DNA of 64,000 nucleotides, taken from positions 36,207,978 through 36,271,977 of the forward strand of contig VZDJ01007747.1 of assembly GCA_008694505.1 (NCBI GenBank), in the 5' to 3' direction. Every line of letters starts with the position of its first letter. Within the stretch, counting starts at the first letter, position 1. The notes under the pieces were generated by a model that worked only from the letters and a program-made list of their open reading frames with translations, made no database searches and had not been told where the DNA came from. Position numbers and translations under genes: made by a program. Shown here one piece after another: positions 36,214 to 47,673 of the stretch. This stretch comes from Cyanoderma ruficeps (Eukaryota > Chordata > Aves > Passeriformes > Timaliidae).

Positions 36214-37379
36214 GGCCTGTGGATTCCTCTCGTCAAGTTCCGTGGGCTTGTGCACCTTCAGGTTCCTTAGATGGTCTCAAACCTGTTCTCCATCTACCAT
36301 GGCAGTTCTTCAATCTCCCAGTCCCAGCCTTTGCCTTCTGCAGTATGGGTGCTGTGACTAGAGCTCTTGTGGGAAACAAACAGGAAGTAGGAGATTATTT
36401 GTTTGTTTGTTTTGAGATGCAATTAAATGAAATATCTGCTGGAAGACTCCAGTCTATTTCTTGGGCTGATATCCTTTTTACAATTCCTAGCTTCCACTAT
36501 ACCAGCTCCTGGAGTGGCTTAGACTTTCACTCGGCTTGCCTCCACTCTGTGAGCTGCAATTATACCAGACACACCAATGGACCTCTAAGTGAGCTTCATA
36601 TAGTAAATGTGAAATCGTATTGCAGATTTCACTACATTAATTCAAAAAGTGGCATCATATTCCATTTCTCTCTTAACCTTCTGTGAACAAGTTGTGATGA
36701 GTACTGTTATAGGCCTAAGTTAAGAGTCAGGAAGGAGTTGTATCAAGGTCATGTCTTCACAATCTTTTGACAGTTGAGGTAAAATTCATTCGCTATGTGT
36801 CTTTTTCTGGCTGAAGGCAGCAGAACTCTAATGCAGAAATTGTGTTGCTGCAGTTACCTGCGGACTCAAGCTATGAAACCTAGTTTTGACAAGAAATTAT
36901 GGCAAATCTCTGAGGGTAGAGCTTTAGAGGGCTTTGTTTGCTGCTCTGAATGGACCTTTCTGATGAAATTATGGGATGGAGTTGTGAACTGTGGCTGTAT
37001 TGTTTGTGAGTCAGAGTTGAATTGTGGCCAGACACCTGCACAAGTAGAAAACATTTTCACCTACCTGCAAATGACCGAGTAGGATCATAGATCATTACCC
37101 TAAGTGCTATGAAACAGCAGAGTAATAGGCAAGGTCAGACTCTAATTAAGAGTTCACACTTCCTAAGGAGGTATTAATATTTGTTTTGCATTCTGTCTGG
37201 TTTTAGTGTAGCATAAACCAGCAGCTAAAGACATTGATATGATTTTGCAAAGCTGTAGAGCAGTGAAGGGGAGTCCTGCTGTGTAAGCTCTCTGATGCTA
37301 ACTTTTCGATTCGAAGCACTTTTTCATTGATCTGTGTCAGAAAATAGCATTTCCCTATGCAGCCTTGAAGTGTTGTGCA

Positions 37380-37520
37380 GTGATAAAGAGTTGTCCCTGC
37401 ACTTTAAACAACAGAATTTATGCAATTATCTCCTTTTCAGTAATTAGCACATGCTAACAATATCAAATGGTGCAGGAAACTCATCACGTAACATGTGCAG
37501 GAAATAATTTGCTTTGTGTT
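37380..37520. promoter_or_regulatory. Candidate conserved regulatory segment (TAATTAG core)
   Basis: A non-repetitive, CpG-poor block around CAGTAATTAGCACATGCTAA (from 37438) with nearby ATGCAATTAT and AATATCAAAT words. The mix of homeodomain-type cores in unique sequence resembles vertebrate developmental enhancers. The call rests on texture only; conservation was not tested. Confidence 0.2.
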
Positions 37521-37809
37521 CTCTGTTTTCCAAACCAACATTTTAATTGTGACTTAGAAGTGTGATGTACCTGGTTGAGAGAGTATGAGATTACAGCTTC
37601 CATAGTGTCAATCTGGAATCAGGTGAACAAAGTAAAGTCTTTCTACAGAAGAAAAAAGTTAGCAGAATTTAGTTTCACTGAGCTAAATTATCAATAAAAT
37701 ATTTAACATTTTTTGGGGCATATATGCTGTTGGATGTAGAAATTACATATTTGATTTTATGGAGTGTTGCTGGGGAGGAATTGGATGAACACACTGATTT
37801 TTTCCCTCA

Positions 37810-38010
37810 CATTCAGTGCATATTTTAATTTTAATTCATGCTAATGCAATTGGTGCATCCATCCTTCCATTTATATGCTTTTGGAAAACAGGCAGCTAAG
37901 CAGTTTATATTCAGGCTTTTGATATTAAGAGAAAATAAATGTTGATTGTGCATACACTAACTTATTAGTTAAATGGGTTGAACACTTATATTTTCCAGCT
38001 GTCACAATAA
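37810..38010. promoter_or_regulatory. Candidate conserved regulatory segment (POU-like site)
   Basis: CATGCTAATGCAATTGG (37837-37853) combines a POU octamer-like ATGCTAAT with an overlapping ATGCAAT. The following 150 bp are unique-looking AT-rich sequence with TTATTAG and TAAATGG words. As above, this is suggestive only. Confidence 0.2.
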
Positions 38011-41000
38011 CCAATAGCTGTATGTTTTTCCAAACTGAAAGACAAGGTGACAAACATGTATTCTTGCTTGATAAACAAGACAGAATACTTATGATAATAA
38101 TAAGGATGTAGGCTATATACGCTATTTTAACTCCTGATAATTTAAATAGTATGAATTACACTTTGCAAAAGAGTATTTGCCAAAGCTATAAAAGCATTTT
38201 CCAAGATGCAGTTGTCTTGAGCAGTGTTTGTAAGCACTTGCAGGTAAATGCAGTCCTACATCATTTTGACATTTGTCTTTCAGAAAAGAACAATTGGTTG
38301 TGGAATTTGTCAAAATGCAGTATGACTACATTTACTTGTAAGGAATTATTCTACTCAAGTATCAGTTTCCTTAGAGACCATGCCAGAACATCTGCAAATA
38401 GAGAGAGCAGAAATATCTTGCACTTTTACTAGTAGTCAGCTAAGGAATATTCCTTTCAATAAGATGAGTAGTTACTTCAGGAACATTTCCCTGTGAAATT
38501 ACAGAATATGAGTCTGTATGTTGAAATCTCTACCATGATGTGTTCTTGCCTTATAAGCAGTGTCACCATTCAGTTTTATTCCAGTGATGCACCATCAGAG
38601 CACTAATGTGACCTGACTGCATCATTTTGCTTAAGGCTTAAGTCCGTAACTGTTCAGTTTGTCTTCAGATATTCCAGTTACTACCAGAAATATGCCCAAT
38701 AATTGACTCTTTTTTTTTCCCTCACCCATACTTTGCTAGTTGGTAAATTGCTGTGAAAGGCAGTCCTGGGCAGAAATCCCAGATTTTATTCACACACAAC
38801 TGATGAGCAGTTGCTTTGTTGACAACCAGGAAGCTGCTGAATGCAAGTGGAACTCAGTCAGAGCGTTCATTGAGCTGTTAGCTGGAGTCACTGTCCACAG
38901 CAGAGGTTCCTCCAGCACCACCAAACCTATGACATCCATGGGGAGGGTGTGATGGATGCTGTTTGATGGGGTGTGACTATGTATATGTGGAAAAAATCAG
39001 ATAAAGCTTTGAGAAACAGAGTGGAACTGTTGAAAATTAAAGCTGTGGACGAAACAATGGCTTGGGATCTGGCTATTAAAGAAGTATGTGAGTTATTTAC
39101 TGGCTAAATGGAGGGTAGAAGCCATAGCTTTCCAGCTGGGCTGATTTCTACTATGGTGAGGAACCAGGGCTTTGTCACACTTTGTATGTATACAGGGCTG
39201 CACAAAAAATGTGTAACTCCTATGTCATTGTCATATTCTAAATCCTTGTAAGCCTTTCAATAAGTGGAAGGCAGGAGCAGTATTACTGTTCTATTTGAGA
39301 GTACCCTCTCTCCTAACCAGTAGATTATGAATATGTTTTCCTACATAATGTGACAGAGAAGGGTTTCATTTAGTTTTGTTTCCATCAAAACTCTTTCTGT
39401 GCATTTCTCCATCCTGTTCTTGTATGTGCAGAGCTAGGAGGAATCCCCAGCTCCTGTTGATCATGACAGGTTTGTCATTGAATACCTTTTTGAATGCATG
39501 TCTACTAAAACATTGAACCATGTGAGCTGAAGCTGCCTCTGAAATTTTTGTGTCAATTCTACTCTCTTGGAACCAGTAAATATTCTGCACCTGAAGTACA
39601 CTGTCATTAAAGGCTGCACTTGATATTAAAAAAAAGAAAGAAAACAACCCACAAAAACCAGCCAGGCCAACAAACCTGACAAAAAATACAAATGCCATGA
39701 CCAGCAAGTAGGTTTCCCACAGCATGTAGGATAATTGTTCATCGAGGTAGAAGGTGTGTGAGCTAAATGGCTGCATGCTTGAACAGACATTCTGTGTTAT
39801 TATCCTATCCTAGAATTCATTTGATGCTTAGAAATCTCAATTGAAGTTTTAGAGACTGACCTTCCACTGTGATTTTGTAGCCTAATGTGCAACTTTTGTA
39901 TTCTTTTCTGCTCAGGCATACAATTATTCTGAGGAAAAATAGGCCTGTCTTTACGGTATGCTCATTATAGATGCTTTTGTTCTGTTTTTATGAATGTCCT
40001 GTCTAAAACTCATTAGTCATAAAAGCAGACCAACAACTACCAAAAAGACGTAATGTTAAATTAAGTTTACTGTAGTGAAGCCAAAAATAAAATGACTAGT
40101 CAGTGGGAGTACAACATAAAAAAGATTTATGTGAAAATGGAAAAGACCTCCAAGCAACTGTTAAGAGACCATTGTGCATATGATTCTGCACTTGAGAGAC
40201 ATCTATTTTCCTCCCAGTAATTCTGGAAAGAGAAGGATTCCAAGCATCGTATTTTCAGCAAGGTTTTATTTGCTATTATGATGAGCAGGGGTCATTGCTC
40301 AGAGAAATAGGAACAGTCAATCAAGAGCATGCAGCAGAAAGCAGGTCTGAAGCTGCCCTCAGCACCTGTGGGAGGGTGTGCTGCTGAGGGGGTGGCTGGT
40401 CAGAGGGAATGGGAATGCACAATATTCCATGCCGGCGGGGTTTAAGATCTGGGATTTTGATTTGCTATGTCTAAAAATAAGGGTAATTTTGCAAAATTTA
40501 GACTAGGTTGTTATTTCAAAGCTCATTATTTTAAAGTGTAGATTCTTAGACCCAATTCTAAATTTAAGCCATATGCCAGTGAAAAATATAGAGTAGGTGG
40601 GGGTGTGAGGATTTGCTGTGCAGGACACCAGACAAGTTCTGTGTTTTCCTTGTCCAGCCTGCCCATGTGCTCATTCACCTGAAAGTACTTCTGAAATCTT
40701 TCTCTGCTTGGGATAACAACTAAGGGAGAAAGGAAACTCAAATAATCAACCATAAATGTCTGCAGTAGATCTCTAGACCTGAGCGAGAACTGAATGAGGC
40801 TTTTCTCCAGCATGGAAGAGAATTTCTTGTGTGCTAGCAAAAGCTACAACAGTCTTATAACCAATAGTTACGAGGATCATGCACATCTTTTTTTTTAAAG
40901 CTATACATTTCCAGGTGAATATCATCCTGGAAGATTTTCTGATGCAGTATGGAACTTGCAGAATTAAATATAACAAGGAGGCAAATCATAATATATGGGA

Positions 41001-41708
41001 TAGTGTCCAAAGGAGAAGTGTCCATATGAAGGGTGAATACAGAGATACTCAATCTGCATGAATTCTGTCACAGATAAAACAAGAAAGAAAGATATGCTGC
41101 ATTAGTGGTGCTGAATCTTAGCAAGAGGAAACAGGAGAAAAGAGAGAAAAAATAACTGAAAAGAGGAAATTATGAAGGATTGGTAACAAGCCTCTTACTG
41201 TACTCAATAAGAATTTAGTGGTTGCCAAATCTGCTTGGATGAAATGGGTACAGGTGAGTCTATAGAACGGGGTCAGTTCTCTATTGAATGGGCGAGATGA
41301 AGGTTTTCTGTGACTGATTTAGATTATTTGTATCAATTGCAATTATCCTGTACGTTAAGATTACTTTTGTCTAATTATTTACTGAACATCACAACATGCC
41401 AAGAGGCTGTATCACGTCGCAGAAGGGAGGAAATTTGGAACTCTTTCATCTTAACTCAGAGTCTAATGGTAGAAACTAGTAGGTCCATGTTAAGGAGATT
41501 ATCTGAATGCTGCTAAACTGTATTTGACAAGAGATGAGTACCATTCTGGAGGTCTGCAAGGACAGTGTACAGTAGCTGTATTCCCCAGACAGCCCCAAGA
41601 AAATAATGGTGTAGTGTGTTTGAAACATATTCATCATGCTTGCTGATGGATCATCTGCTCCTCCTGGAGACCTGTGTGTTTCCTTCTCATTTCCCAGTGA
41701 TGGAACAG

Positions 41709-41860
41709 CGATGAGTCCCAGCTTCCACGCTTCACGCTACGCTAGCCTTGTCCGATCTGCTGGTGTGTCAAATCCTGCTTCTCTTCGCCGCTGTTCGACT
41801 CCCCTTGTGCTGACCCACAGGCTCCTCTGGTTCTCTCAGCGGCAGAGATGCAGCAGGACG
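41709..41860. other. Local CpG cluster
   Basis: Ten CpG dinucleotides lie within about 150 bp (41709 to 41860), including a triplicated ACGCT motif near 41728-41742 and TTCGCCGCTGTTCG near 41784. The surrounding kilobases have almost none. It is too small for a standard CpG island. It could be a small unmethylated element, a decayed exon or a recent insertion. A plus-strand frame of 147 codons (41636-42079) runs through it but has no recognised domain. Confidence 0.6.
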
Positions 41861-42079
41861 TTTTTCCCCAGAGTTGGCATGGAAGCACAGTGGAAATGTG
41901 CAGGGTTTAAATGGTGGCCATGGCCATTTTGCAGGGCTGGCAGTGTGCTCACCCCCCTGAGAATCCATGGGGCTGCTGCCCCCCAATCTTCCAGGAGTAA
42001 AACTGATGTTATACCAGTCACCTTCTGCAATCTGCCTGTCATGGCACAAGCAGGACTTCTAAACTACTGTGGAAATTAA

Positions 42080-45000
42080 CTATTCCACTAACTGTTTATT
42101 CTACTGTCTTTGTGGCATTTACTAGAGGGGATGAATGTAACTGTTTGTTTACCTGTTTCTAATTCTGAAATGAGCCCTGACTCCCAACAGCCCCAGCAGC
42201 CTGCAGCAGCAGCAGCAGCAAACGTTTACTGAAAAAGCAGGACCTGTGTGGAAAATATGTTCTAAAGCAGCCTGTACCCATGTGTTTGAGCACAGTCAGC
42301 AAAAATTCATGCAAAGATAAAACAGAATTTTAATTTTGGGGTTTTTTTTCCACACGATGTATTTCTGTGAGAGCAAGATTATTCCTCCTGGAAACTAGAA
42401 TATCACATTCAGCTAAGCCACCTCTAGAGCCTTCTTGATGTGGTCTCTTTGGGGCCTGTGCTGGAGTCAGATTTTTTCCATCTGTGGAAGTAATGCACTA
42501 GGTTGCTGCTATTCCTTCATAACAGAAGATTGGTATGAAATGAATGGTGGATTCTCCTTAATATTGCCTGTTTGGGGAGGAGGGGTCTTCTGCAAGCTTG
42601 TTTAAGTTTGTGACTAGCAGGTATTTCTTCACCATTTTTTGGTGGGTTTTTTTTTTTTTTGGTAACCTTTCATTGCCTCTTTCTGCTTTTCCATTTCCTA
42701 ACCTCTTTCCAAAATTCTTTCTGTTTTTCTTTCTCCCATTTCTGAGTGTTACTTCTTCCTCCACCTCACACATAGATTGTAGATGATATTAAAGCTTTTC
42801 TTTTTCTTTCATGGTTACAATTACTAAAGACAAATATTATTTAGAAGAATGTAGTTAATGGTCTATATTGCTATTCAAAAATCACAATATTCTTTGGATA
42901 ATTATAATGATAAATTTGCTGACACATTCTTAACTATCATTCATAAAATGAATCACTTCAACAATGGTAGGATGATTCAGTCAGGGAGCTGTTATCCAGG
43001 AGACCTGACATCAGTTTCTATGACCTTGAGTAAGCCTGAGCCTCCCTGAAGCCTGACTTCCTATTGCCTCATACCTTGTAATGGCATTTGCCTGGTGCAA
43101 AACCACCTTGACATGACATGATTTGACAGCCTACCCTGAGATCAGATTGCAAGGTAAAGTTCTGCAAAAAGTACAGAATTAGTCTGTCTTAGTTTCCTTG
43201 TTTATAAACTTAAGACCATAATACTGAAGTCTCTAGATCACCTATGATTCCTAAATAAGTGCCAAGTATTTTTATGATCCCATTTCAAATGCACATTTAT
43301 CAGGTGTTTTTTATGTCAGATTCTGCAGTATTCAAGAGCATTTTAAGATTTGCAGCATGCTGAAAATATTTTTATAAATATGTTCCTATATTTTTTTAAG
43401 GTTGTTTAGCATTTATCAGTTATGGCTGGTTCAGTACATAGGTAATAATTTGAATATGATGGTTATATTTCATTGTCACTGAAATGAGGAATGTCAGCTT
43501 TTTGCCCCAAATAAAACAGGATTATTTTTTGCTGCAGTTTCTGGATCTACAATTTACAGATATATTATTTTATTCTCAGTCCTCTAAACAAAATTAGCAG
43601 TCTGGATTTTGAAATGGCTTTCAGATTTGACTAAGATGCTCTCATTCTTTTCTAGAAGGCACAGGTCTGTGCGGGGAGGGTCTGGGATGGAAGTGTGTCA
43701 GGTAGCACTGAGGGATTGCGGGTGTTTATCTTGTAAAACTCGGTGCCAAAAACGGGCGACTGCAAGTTGCATGAAAGCTGTGCTTTCAGTGTAACTATGA
43801 CTACAGGAATCGGCCTGGCATCCCTGGGAATAATCTAATATATCAATTTAAGATACTAAATGCACTAGAGTAGTTTTTAGTGCTAATATATGTCCTGTTT
43901 CTTTCATTCAGCCATACCCATGAACTAATTTTTTTTACAGATTGCATCACTCTATGTTTAAATGCTTTTGCAGTTTGTTTGGGATGCAGTGCTGGAGGGT
44001 GTAAATTAATGGGGTTTGGCTAAAGATTCCAGTCTATCCACGAGGATAATAGTGTCTCACACTTTGTTCTTTCTGTGGGTTCCAGAAAAGGCAATGGTTC
44101 TCTTGCCTGCTGCTATGAGGATTTCAGAAATGCTTCTCTGCTCTGCAAAGTGCTGTAGCACAGGAGCAGGAGGTCTGGGGCTGGATCTGTATTATTCCTT
44201 TTACATATTTGCTGTGTAAGTCTGAGGGATGCAGGGTTTGTGCTGGGCTTTGGAATTGCAAAGCAAATGCTCCTCAGAAACTCTCACATGCTGTATATTA
44301 TTGTGAGGTCCAGCTGTAACTTTTCACTTGACTTAGACTGACAAAGTCTATAAAAGTGTCCATTCTGGACTAAAATTCCATTCAGGAAGTACTAATGTAT
44401 CGCTTGGTATATTGCAGGGCCGTATTAAAACCACTTGTGCACTGTACTCTGCCATGAGATCTCAGAATTTTATGTGCATGTGGATGACTTGGCGTCTCCT
44501 GTTAATAACTTTGGGAATTCTGGAGAGGTCATGAGATTTCCCTTTTACAGATGAGGAAATGGAAAGATGTAAATTACTTGCATGGGAAAGAAATTAGAGA
44601 AACTTAATAATATGCCACATATCTAAGTCAGTCTCTCAGCTTGAAGACTAATCTTGAAAACTAGTCTTTGCCATCACAACAGAATATTAGATTAATTAAA
44701 TAATATGCATTATTACCAGTTTACAGGGGAGTTTGAGCTTGTGATCTATCAATACCATAAATATCAGTAGTCAAATACATGAAAGTATATTTGGATGACC
44801 AAAAAAAAAATTAAGAAAGGTTATTATTTCCACAATCAAAGATTGAAATTTAGGAATTATTTTCAATGGTAAGATCATAATTAGCTTTAAAAGGGATCAA
44901 GTAGATTTTTACACTTTGTGGGTTTTTTTAAGGTTTAATAGGTGAATATACATAGTTTGATAAAATATTCATCTATCTGTTATCTAAGATAAAATATCTC

Positions 45001-47256
45001 TAAGACTAAAGATGTGACTTCTGAGCCAAATTTGTTAACTTTGTACAAAGCTATTTTTGAAGACAATGAAAGTTTTAAAGTTTTTCTAAAGTGTTTGAAG
45101 CAATTTGAACTATACCTTTAAAAAGTTATAGAAGTGGAGCAGAGAGTTGAATTCACACCTAGGACCTTAATTCTAGATACTTGGTTGGAAAACATTGCCC
45201 CCGTGTTTCTGCACAGTTCACAGAATTCAATTTTTATTAACGCTTATCTTCTATAAACCATTTACCATGTAAAGTACCATTACCACATGGCTGTATTAGG
45301 ATAAGATCAGAATTTTTTACCAATATTCTGAAAAGTTCTGGAAAAAAAAAGATATATCTTGACTTCCAAACTAAAAACTGCTTGGAAAAGTGTTGGTGGA
45401 GCTAAGATAAGGAAAACCAATGAGATAAAGTGGAATATTTTGTTTGTCACCCTTTCAAATGTAGTACTTTAAAATTATGTCAAGGTTTACTTATAAAAAT
45501 AATACATTTTCCTAATTAAAATTAGCATTTGGCTTGGGAGACTAGTCAGAATTAAAGCATGCATTATAAACTTTGCCATTTCAGCATTTTCTGGCCAATT
45601 TTTTTTTTTTTTTCTGAAAGTGCCTTGACATTTTAATAACCTGGTAAGTCCCAAAACCTTACACATTTTTTACTCTGATAGCTGGTAAAATTTTGACTTA
45701 TATAAATAGATAATATTTATAACTCTGAGTTTACCTCCAAGCCATAAGGGATACTGCTTTACTTACATATTTTTCAATTTTTTTGATTCATTAGTAAGGG
45801 CATTATCCTCTTCCACTCCTTTTTTTAACCTAAGATCTTAAGAGGCAAATTCATTAGGCTGATGCTCGCAGTCTACAGGTGATACTACTCTGGTTTTCTA
45901 TCTTGTGTTAAGTAGTCCATGTTTTAAGCAATTGCCAGTTATTTATCTCTTTGGAACATTTTGATAGCACACTGCGTTTTATTTGTGCTGGTTTTTTAGC
46001 ATCTTGCTTGCTTGCTCTCTGACTAAAGAAACTACTGCAGCTTGTCAGTGTTTGAGGTTGGACACTTTGCTGTTCCTTAACACTACTCTGTCACCTGCCA
46101 CAGCATTTAAGCCATGTTCAGAACTGTAAGGTAAATATCACCCAGGAAAAAGAGAGTCTAACACTCAAAATGTTCATGATAGCAAATAAGTTTATTTAAA
46201 AATCAGCAAATGATTTAGTGACAGAATGCCAGAGTCCCCCTTTCTGCCTTCCTGCAGCTTCAGCTAACAAAATTACCCCAGAGAACATTATAGCTGTAAA
46301 CTGGCAGTGACATCTACCGTGGCTTTTACCAGAAGTCTCTAAAAAAGGTCTGTTCTCAAGGCTGTAGCATTTTGAGTAGATCTTAGGAAAATTACAAATT
46401 ATGTAAGAATGCACAGTAAATTTTCAGTTTAGTTTTTAATCTGGTAAATATATGTTGATTGTTGCACACTAAGATGCTATTGTATTTCCCCCTTGAAGTT
46501 TCCAGCTTACTTTAGTTTCTTAAGGAATCATAAACATCAGGAGGAAACCTTCAATTTAGGCTTGCCCAGCTCTGTTGTAGTATATTATATGGTAATCAGA
46601 GGTACTCCAGTTTGATGACCTTTCATCTAGGGCTGTTGTTTAGCAGTGCACAGTGCTTCAATCTGGCCTTTCATGTGTTTTGAGTATTGATTTTTCACAT
46701 AGCAATAACTGGAATAATAACCTGGGGAGGTCTGGCATCACTGTGACCTGATTTCCTTTTATTCCTTGTGACTCTAGTCAGCTTCTGGGAGCAGTGGGCT
46801 GATGGAAATGGCACGTCTCTCCCCACTTTGCTTTTGGGAAAGCTCCAAAAATGTGTTTCCCTGGTTTCCATTGCAGCTTATTTCCATTCCAATTCTCTTT
46901 TTGTCCTCCCACCCTTCCAGTTGCAGGTTGACCTAGAGGGGGCTTTTCCTGGCACCTTCACCCCAGGAGCAGCAGCAGCATTCAGCTCAGCCTGTATGGC
47001 TGGGCAGCTGTGCATGGGCACTGCTAATCACTGCAGCACTGGAAGCTGAGGGAGCTGTACCTCGGATGAAAAATTGCACATCAGATGCAGTTTTGGTCAA
47101 GAGTCACCTCCAACTGGTGCTCTGCTTTCCGAGTGTCTTACCTCTTTTCTTAGAAGAAAGAAATGTCCTGGCATTATTTTGTTCAAACCTCTATGTAAAC
47201 TCCTTTCCTTTCTAAAGCTCCAGGGTACAAATCCCCAGTTCACACTGGGGTACCAT
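42080..47256. other. Non-coding stretch
   Basis: About 5.2 kb with no exon or interspersed repeat recognised. It contains a (GCA)6 tract at 42203-42220, a T-run near 42646-42660, another near 45600-45614, and several AT-rich segments. Frames at 46768-47049 and elsewhere are not supported. Confidence 0.5.
42203..42220. repeat. (GCA)6 trinucleotide repeat
   Basis: Six GCA units in a row, without an open frame that would make it a glutamine tract of a recognisable protein. A shorter run of four occurs near 46968. Confidence 0.9.
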
Positions 47257-47372
47257 GAAATCACAGAATTATTTCTATTGGAAAAGACCTTTAAGATTAT
47301 CAAGGCCAACCATAAGCCTAATGCTGCCAGTGCCACCACTCACTCATGTCCCTAAGTGCCAGGGACGTGACT
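47257..47372 (-). mobile_element. CR1 LINE 3' end
   Basis: The plus strand begins ATCACAGAATTATTTCTATT and continues GGAAAAGACCTTTAAGAT, the reverse complement of a CR1 terminus. It then follows the CR1 3' UTR to CATGTCCCTAAGTGCC near 47355. It lies directly next to CR1 coding sequence of the same orientation (47373-47550), either one element with an internal deletion or two insertions side by side. Confidence 0.85.
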
Positions 47373-47550
47373 CCCATGAAGGGGTCATGAGGGCAGGACC
47401 TGGCACTGTTGCCTTGTTGAGCCTCATAGAACTGACCTTGGCCCATCAATCCAGACTGTCCAGATCCCTCTGCAGAGGCTTCCTGCCCTCTAGCAGATCA
47501 ACATTGTTGCCCAAGTTGATGTTATCTGTTAACTTACTGCAAGTGCACTC
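47373..47550 (-). pseudogene. CR1 ORF2 reverse transcriptase remnant
   Basis: Read on the minus strand from 47550, the frame gives ECTCSKLTDN, then NVDLLEGRKPLQRDLDSLD, a stop, then WAKV. This follows the CR1 reverse transcriptase just around and after the FADD catalytic box. The two-aspartate motif expected at the active site is replaced here by LTDN, and there is an in-frame TGA after DSLD, so the enzyme is dead. The fragment continues upstream at 47613-47645 after an interruption. CR1 is a non-LTR retrotransposon that copies itself through target-primed reverse transcription. Confidence 0.85.
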
Positions 47551-47612
47551 TTCTGCCAAGACTGATTGGACCAGATCATTCTAGAGGTCCCTTCCAACCT
47601 GGTATTCTGTGA
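47551..47612 (+). mobile_element. Very short CR1 3' end nested in the CR1 remnant
   Basis: GATTGGACCAGATCATTC, TAGAGGTCCCTTCCAACC and TGGTATTCTGTGAT in forward orientation form a CR1 terminus of about 60 bp. It sits exactly between the codons for DLDGGI (47613 side) and ECT (47550 side) of the minus-strand reverse transcriptase. It therefore inserted into an already present CR1 copy and is younger than it. No clear target-site duplication is visible. Confidence 0.8.
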
Positions 47613-47645
47613 TCCCCCCATCCAGATCACTGATAAAGATGTTAA
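47613..47645 (-). pseudogene. CR1 reverse transcriptase remnant, upstream part
   Basis: The minus strand encodes NIFISDLDGGI, matching the CR1 stretch just before the catalytic box (usual form NIFINDLDEGI). It is the 5' continuation of the fragment at 47373-47550. The frame stays consistent across the nested insertion. Confidence 0.8.
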
Positions 47646-47656
47646 TGATCTGGATG
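47619..47656. repeat. 11-bp perfect inverted repeat at a CR1 fold-back
   Basis: CATCCAGATCA (47619-47629) pairs exactly with TGATCTGGATG (47646-47656) across 16 bases. The arms are the same CR1 coding sequence, for DLD and neighbours, present once in each orientation. Confidence 0.85.
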
Positions 47657-47673
47657 AGGGGATTGGGTGCACC
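47641..47673 (+). pseudogene. Inverted copy of the CR1 NDLDEGI segment
   Basis: On the plus strand the frame reads VNDLDEGIGCT, again the CR1 reverse transcriptase segment, now in the opposite direction to its neighbour. Similarity ends after GTGCACC. The arrangement fits a 5' inversion during reverse transcription (twin priming), with about 30 bp present twice. Confidence 0.65.

Larger units (their letters stand above)
36214..41635. other. Non-coding stretch with possible conserved elements
   Basis: About 5.4 kb. A frame of 215 codons at 36039-36686 begins in the LTR fragment and is not accepted as a gene. The part from 37370 to 38010 is non-repetitive and holds several homeodomain and POU-like sites, listed separately. 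Frames at 38151-38432, 39366-39776 and 40526-41061 look random. Confidence 0.45.

Noticed and set aside
41636..42079. Plus-strand frame of 147 codons over the CpG cluster
   Set aside because: Overlapping antisense frames are also open and no domain is visible; the low stop frequency follows from the GC-rich composition.
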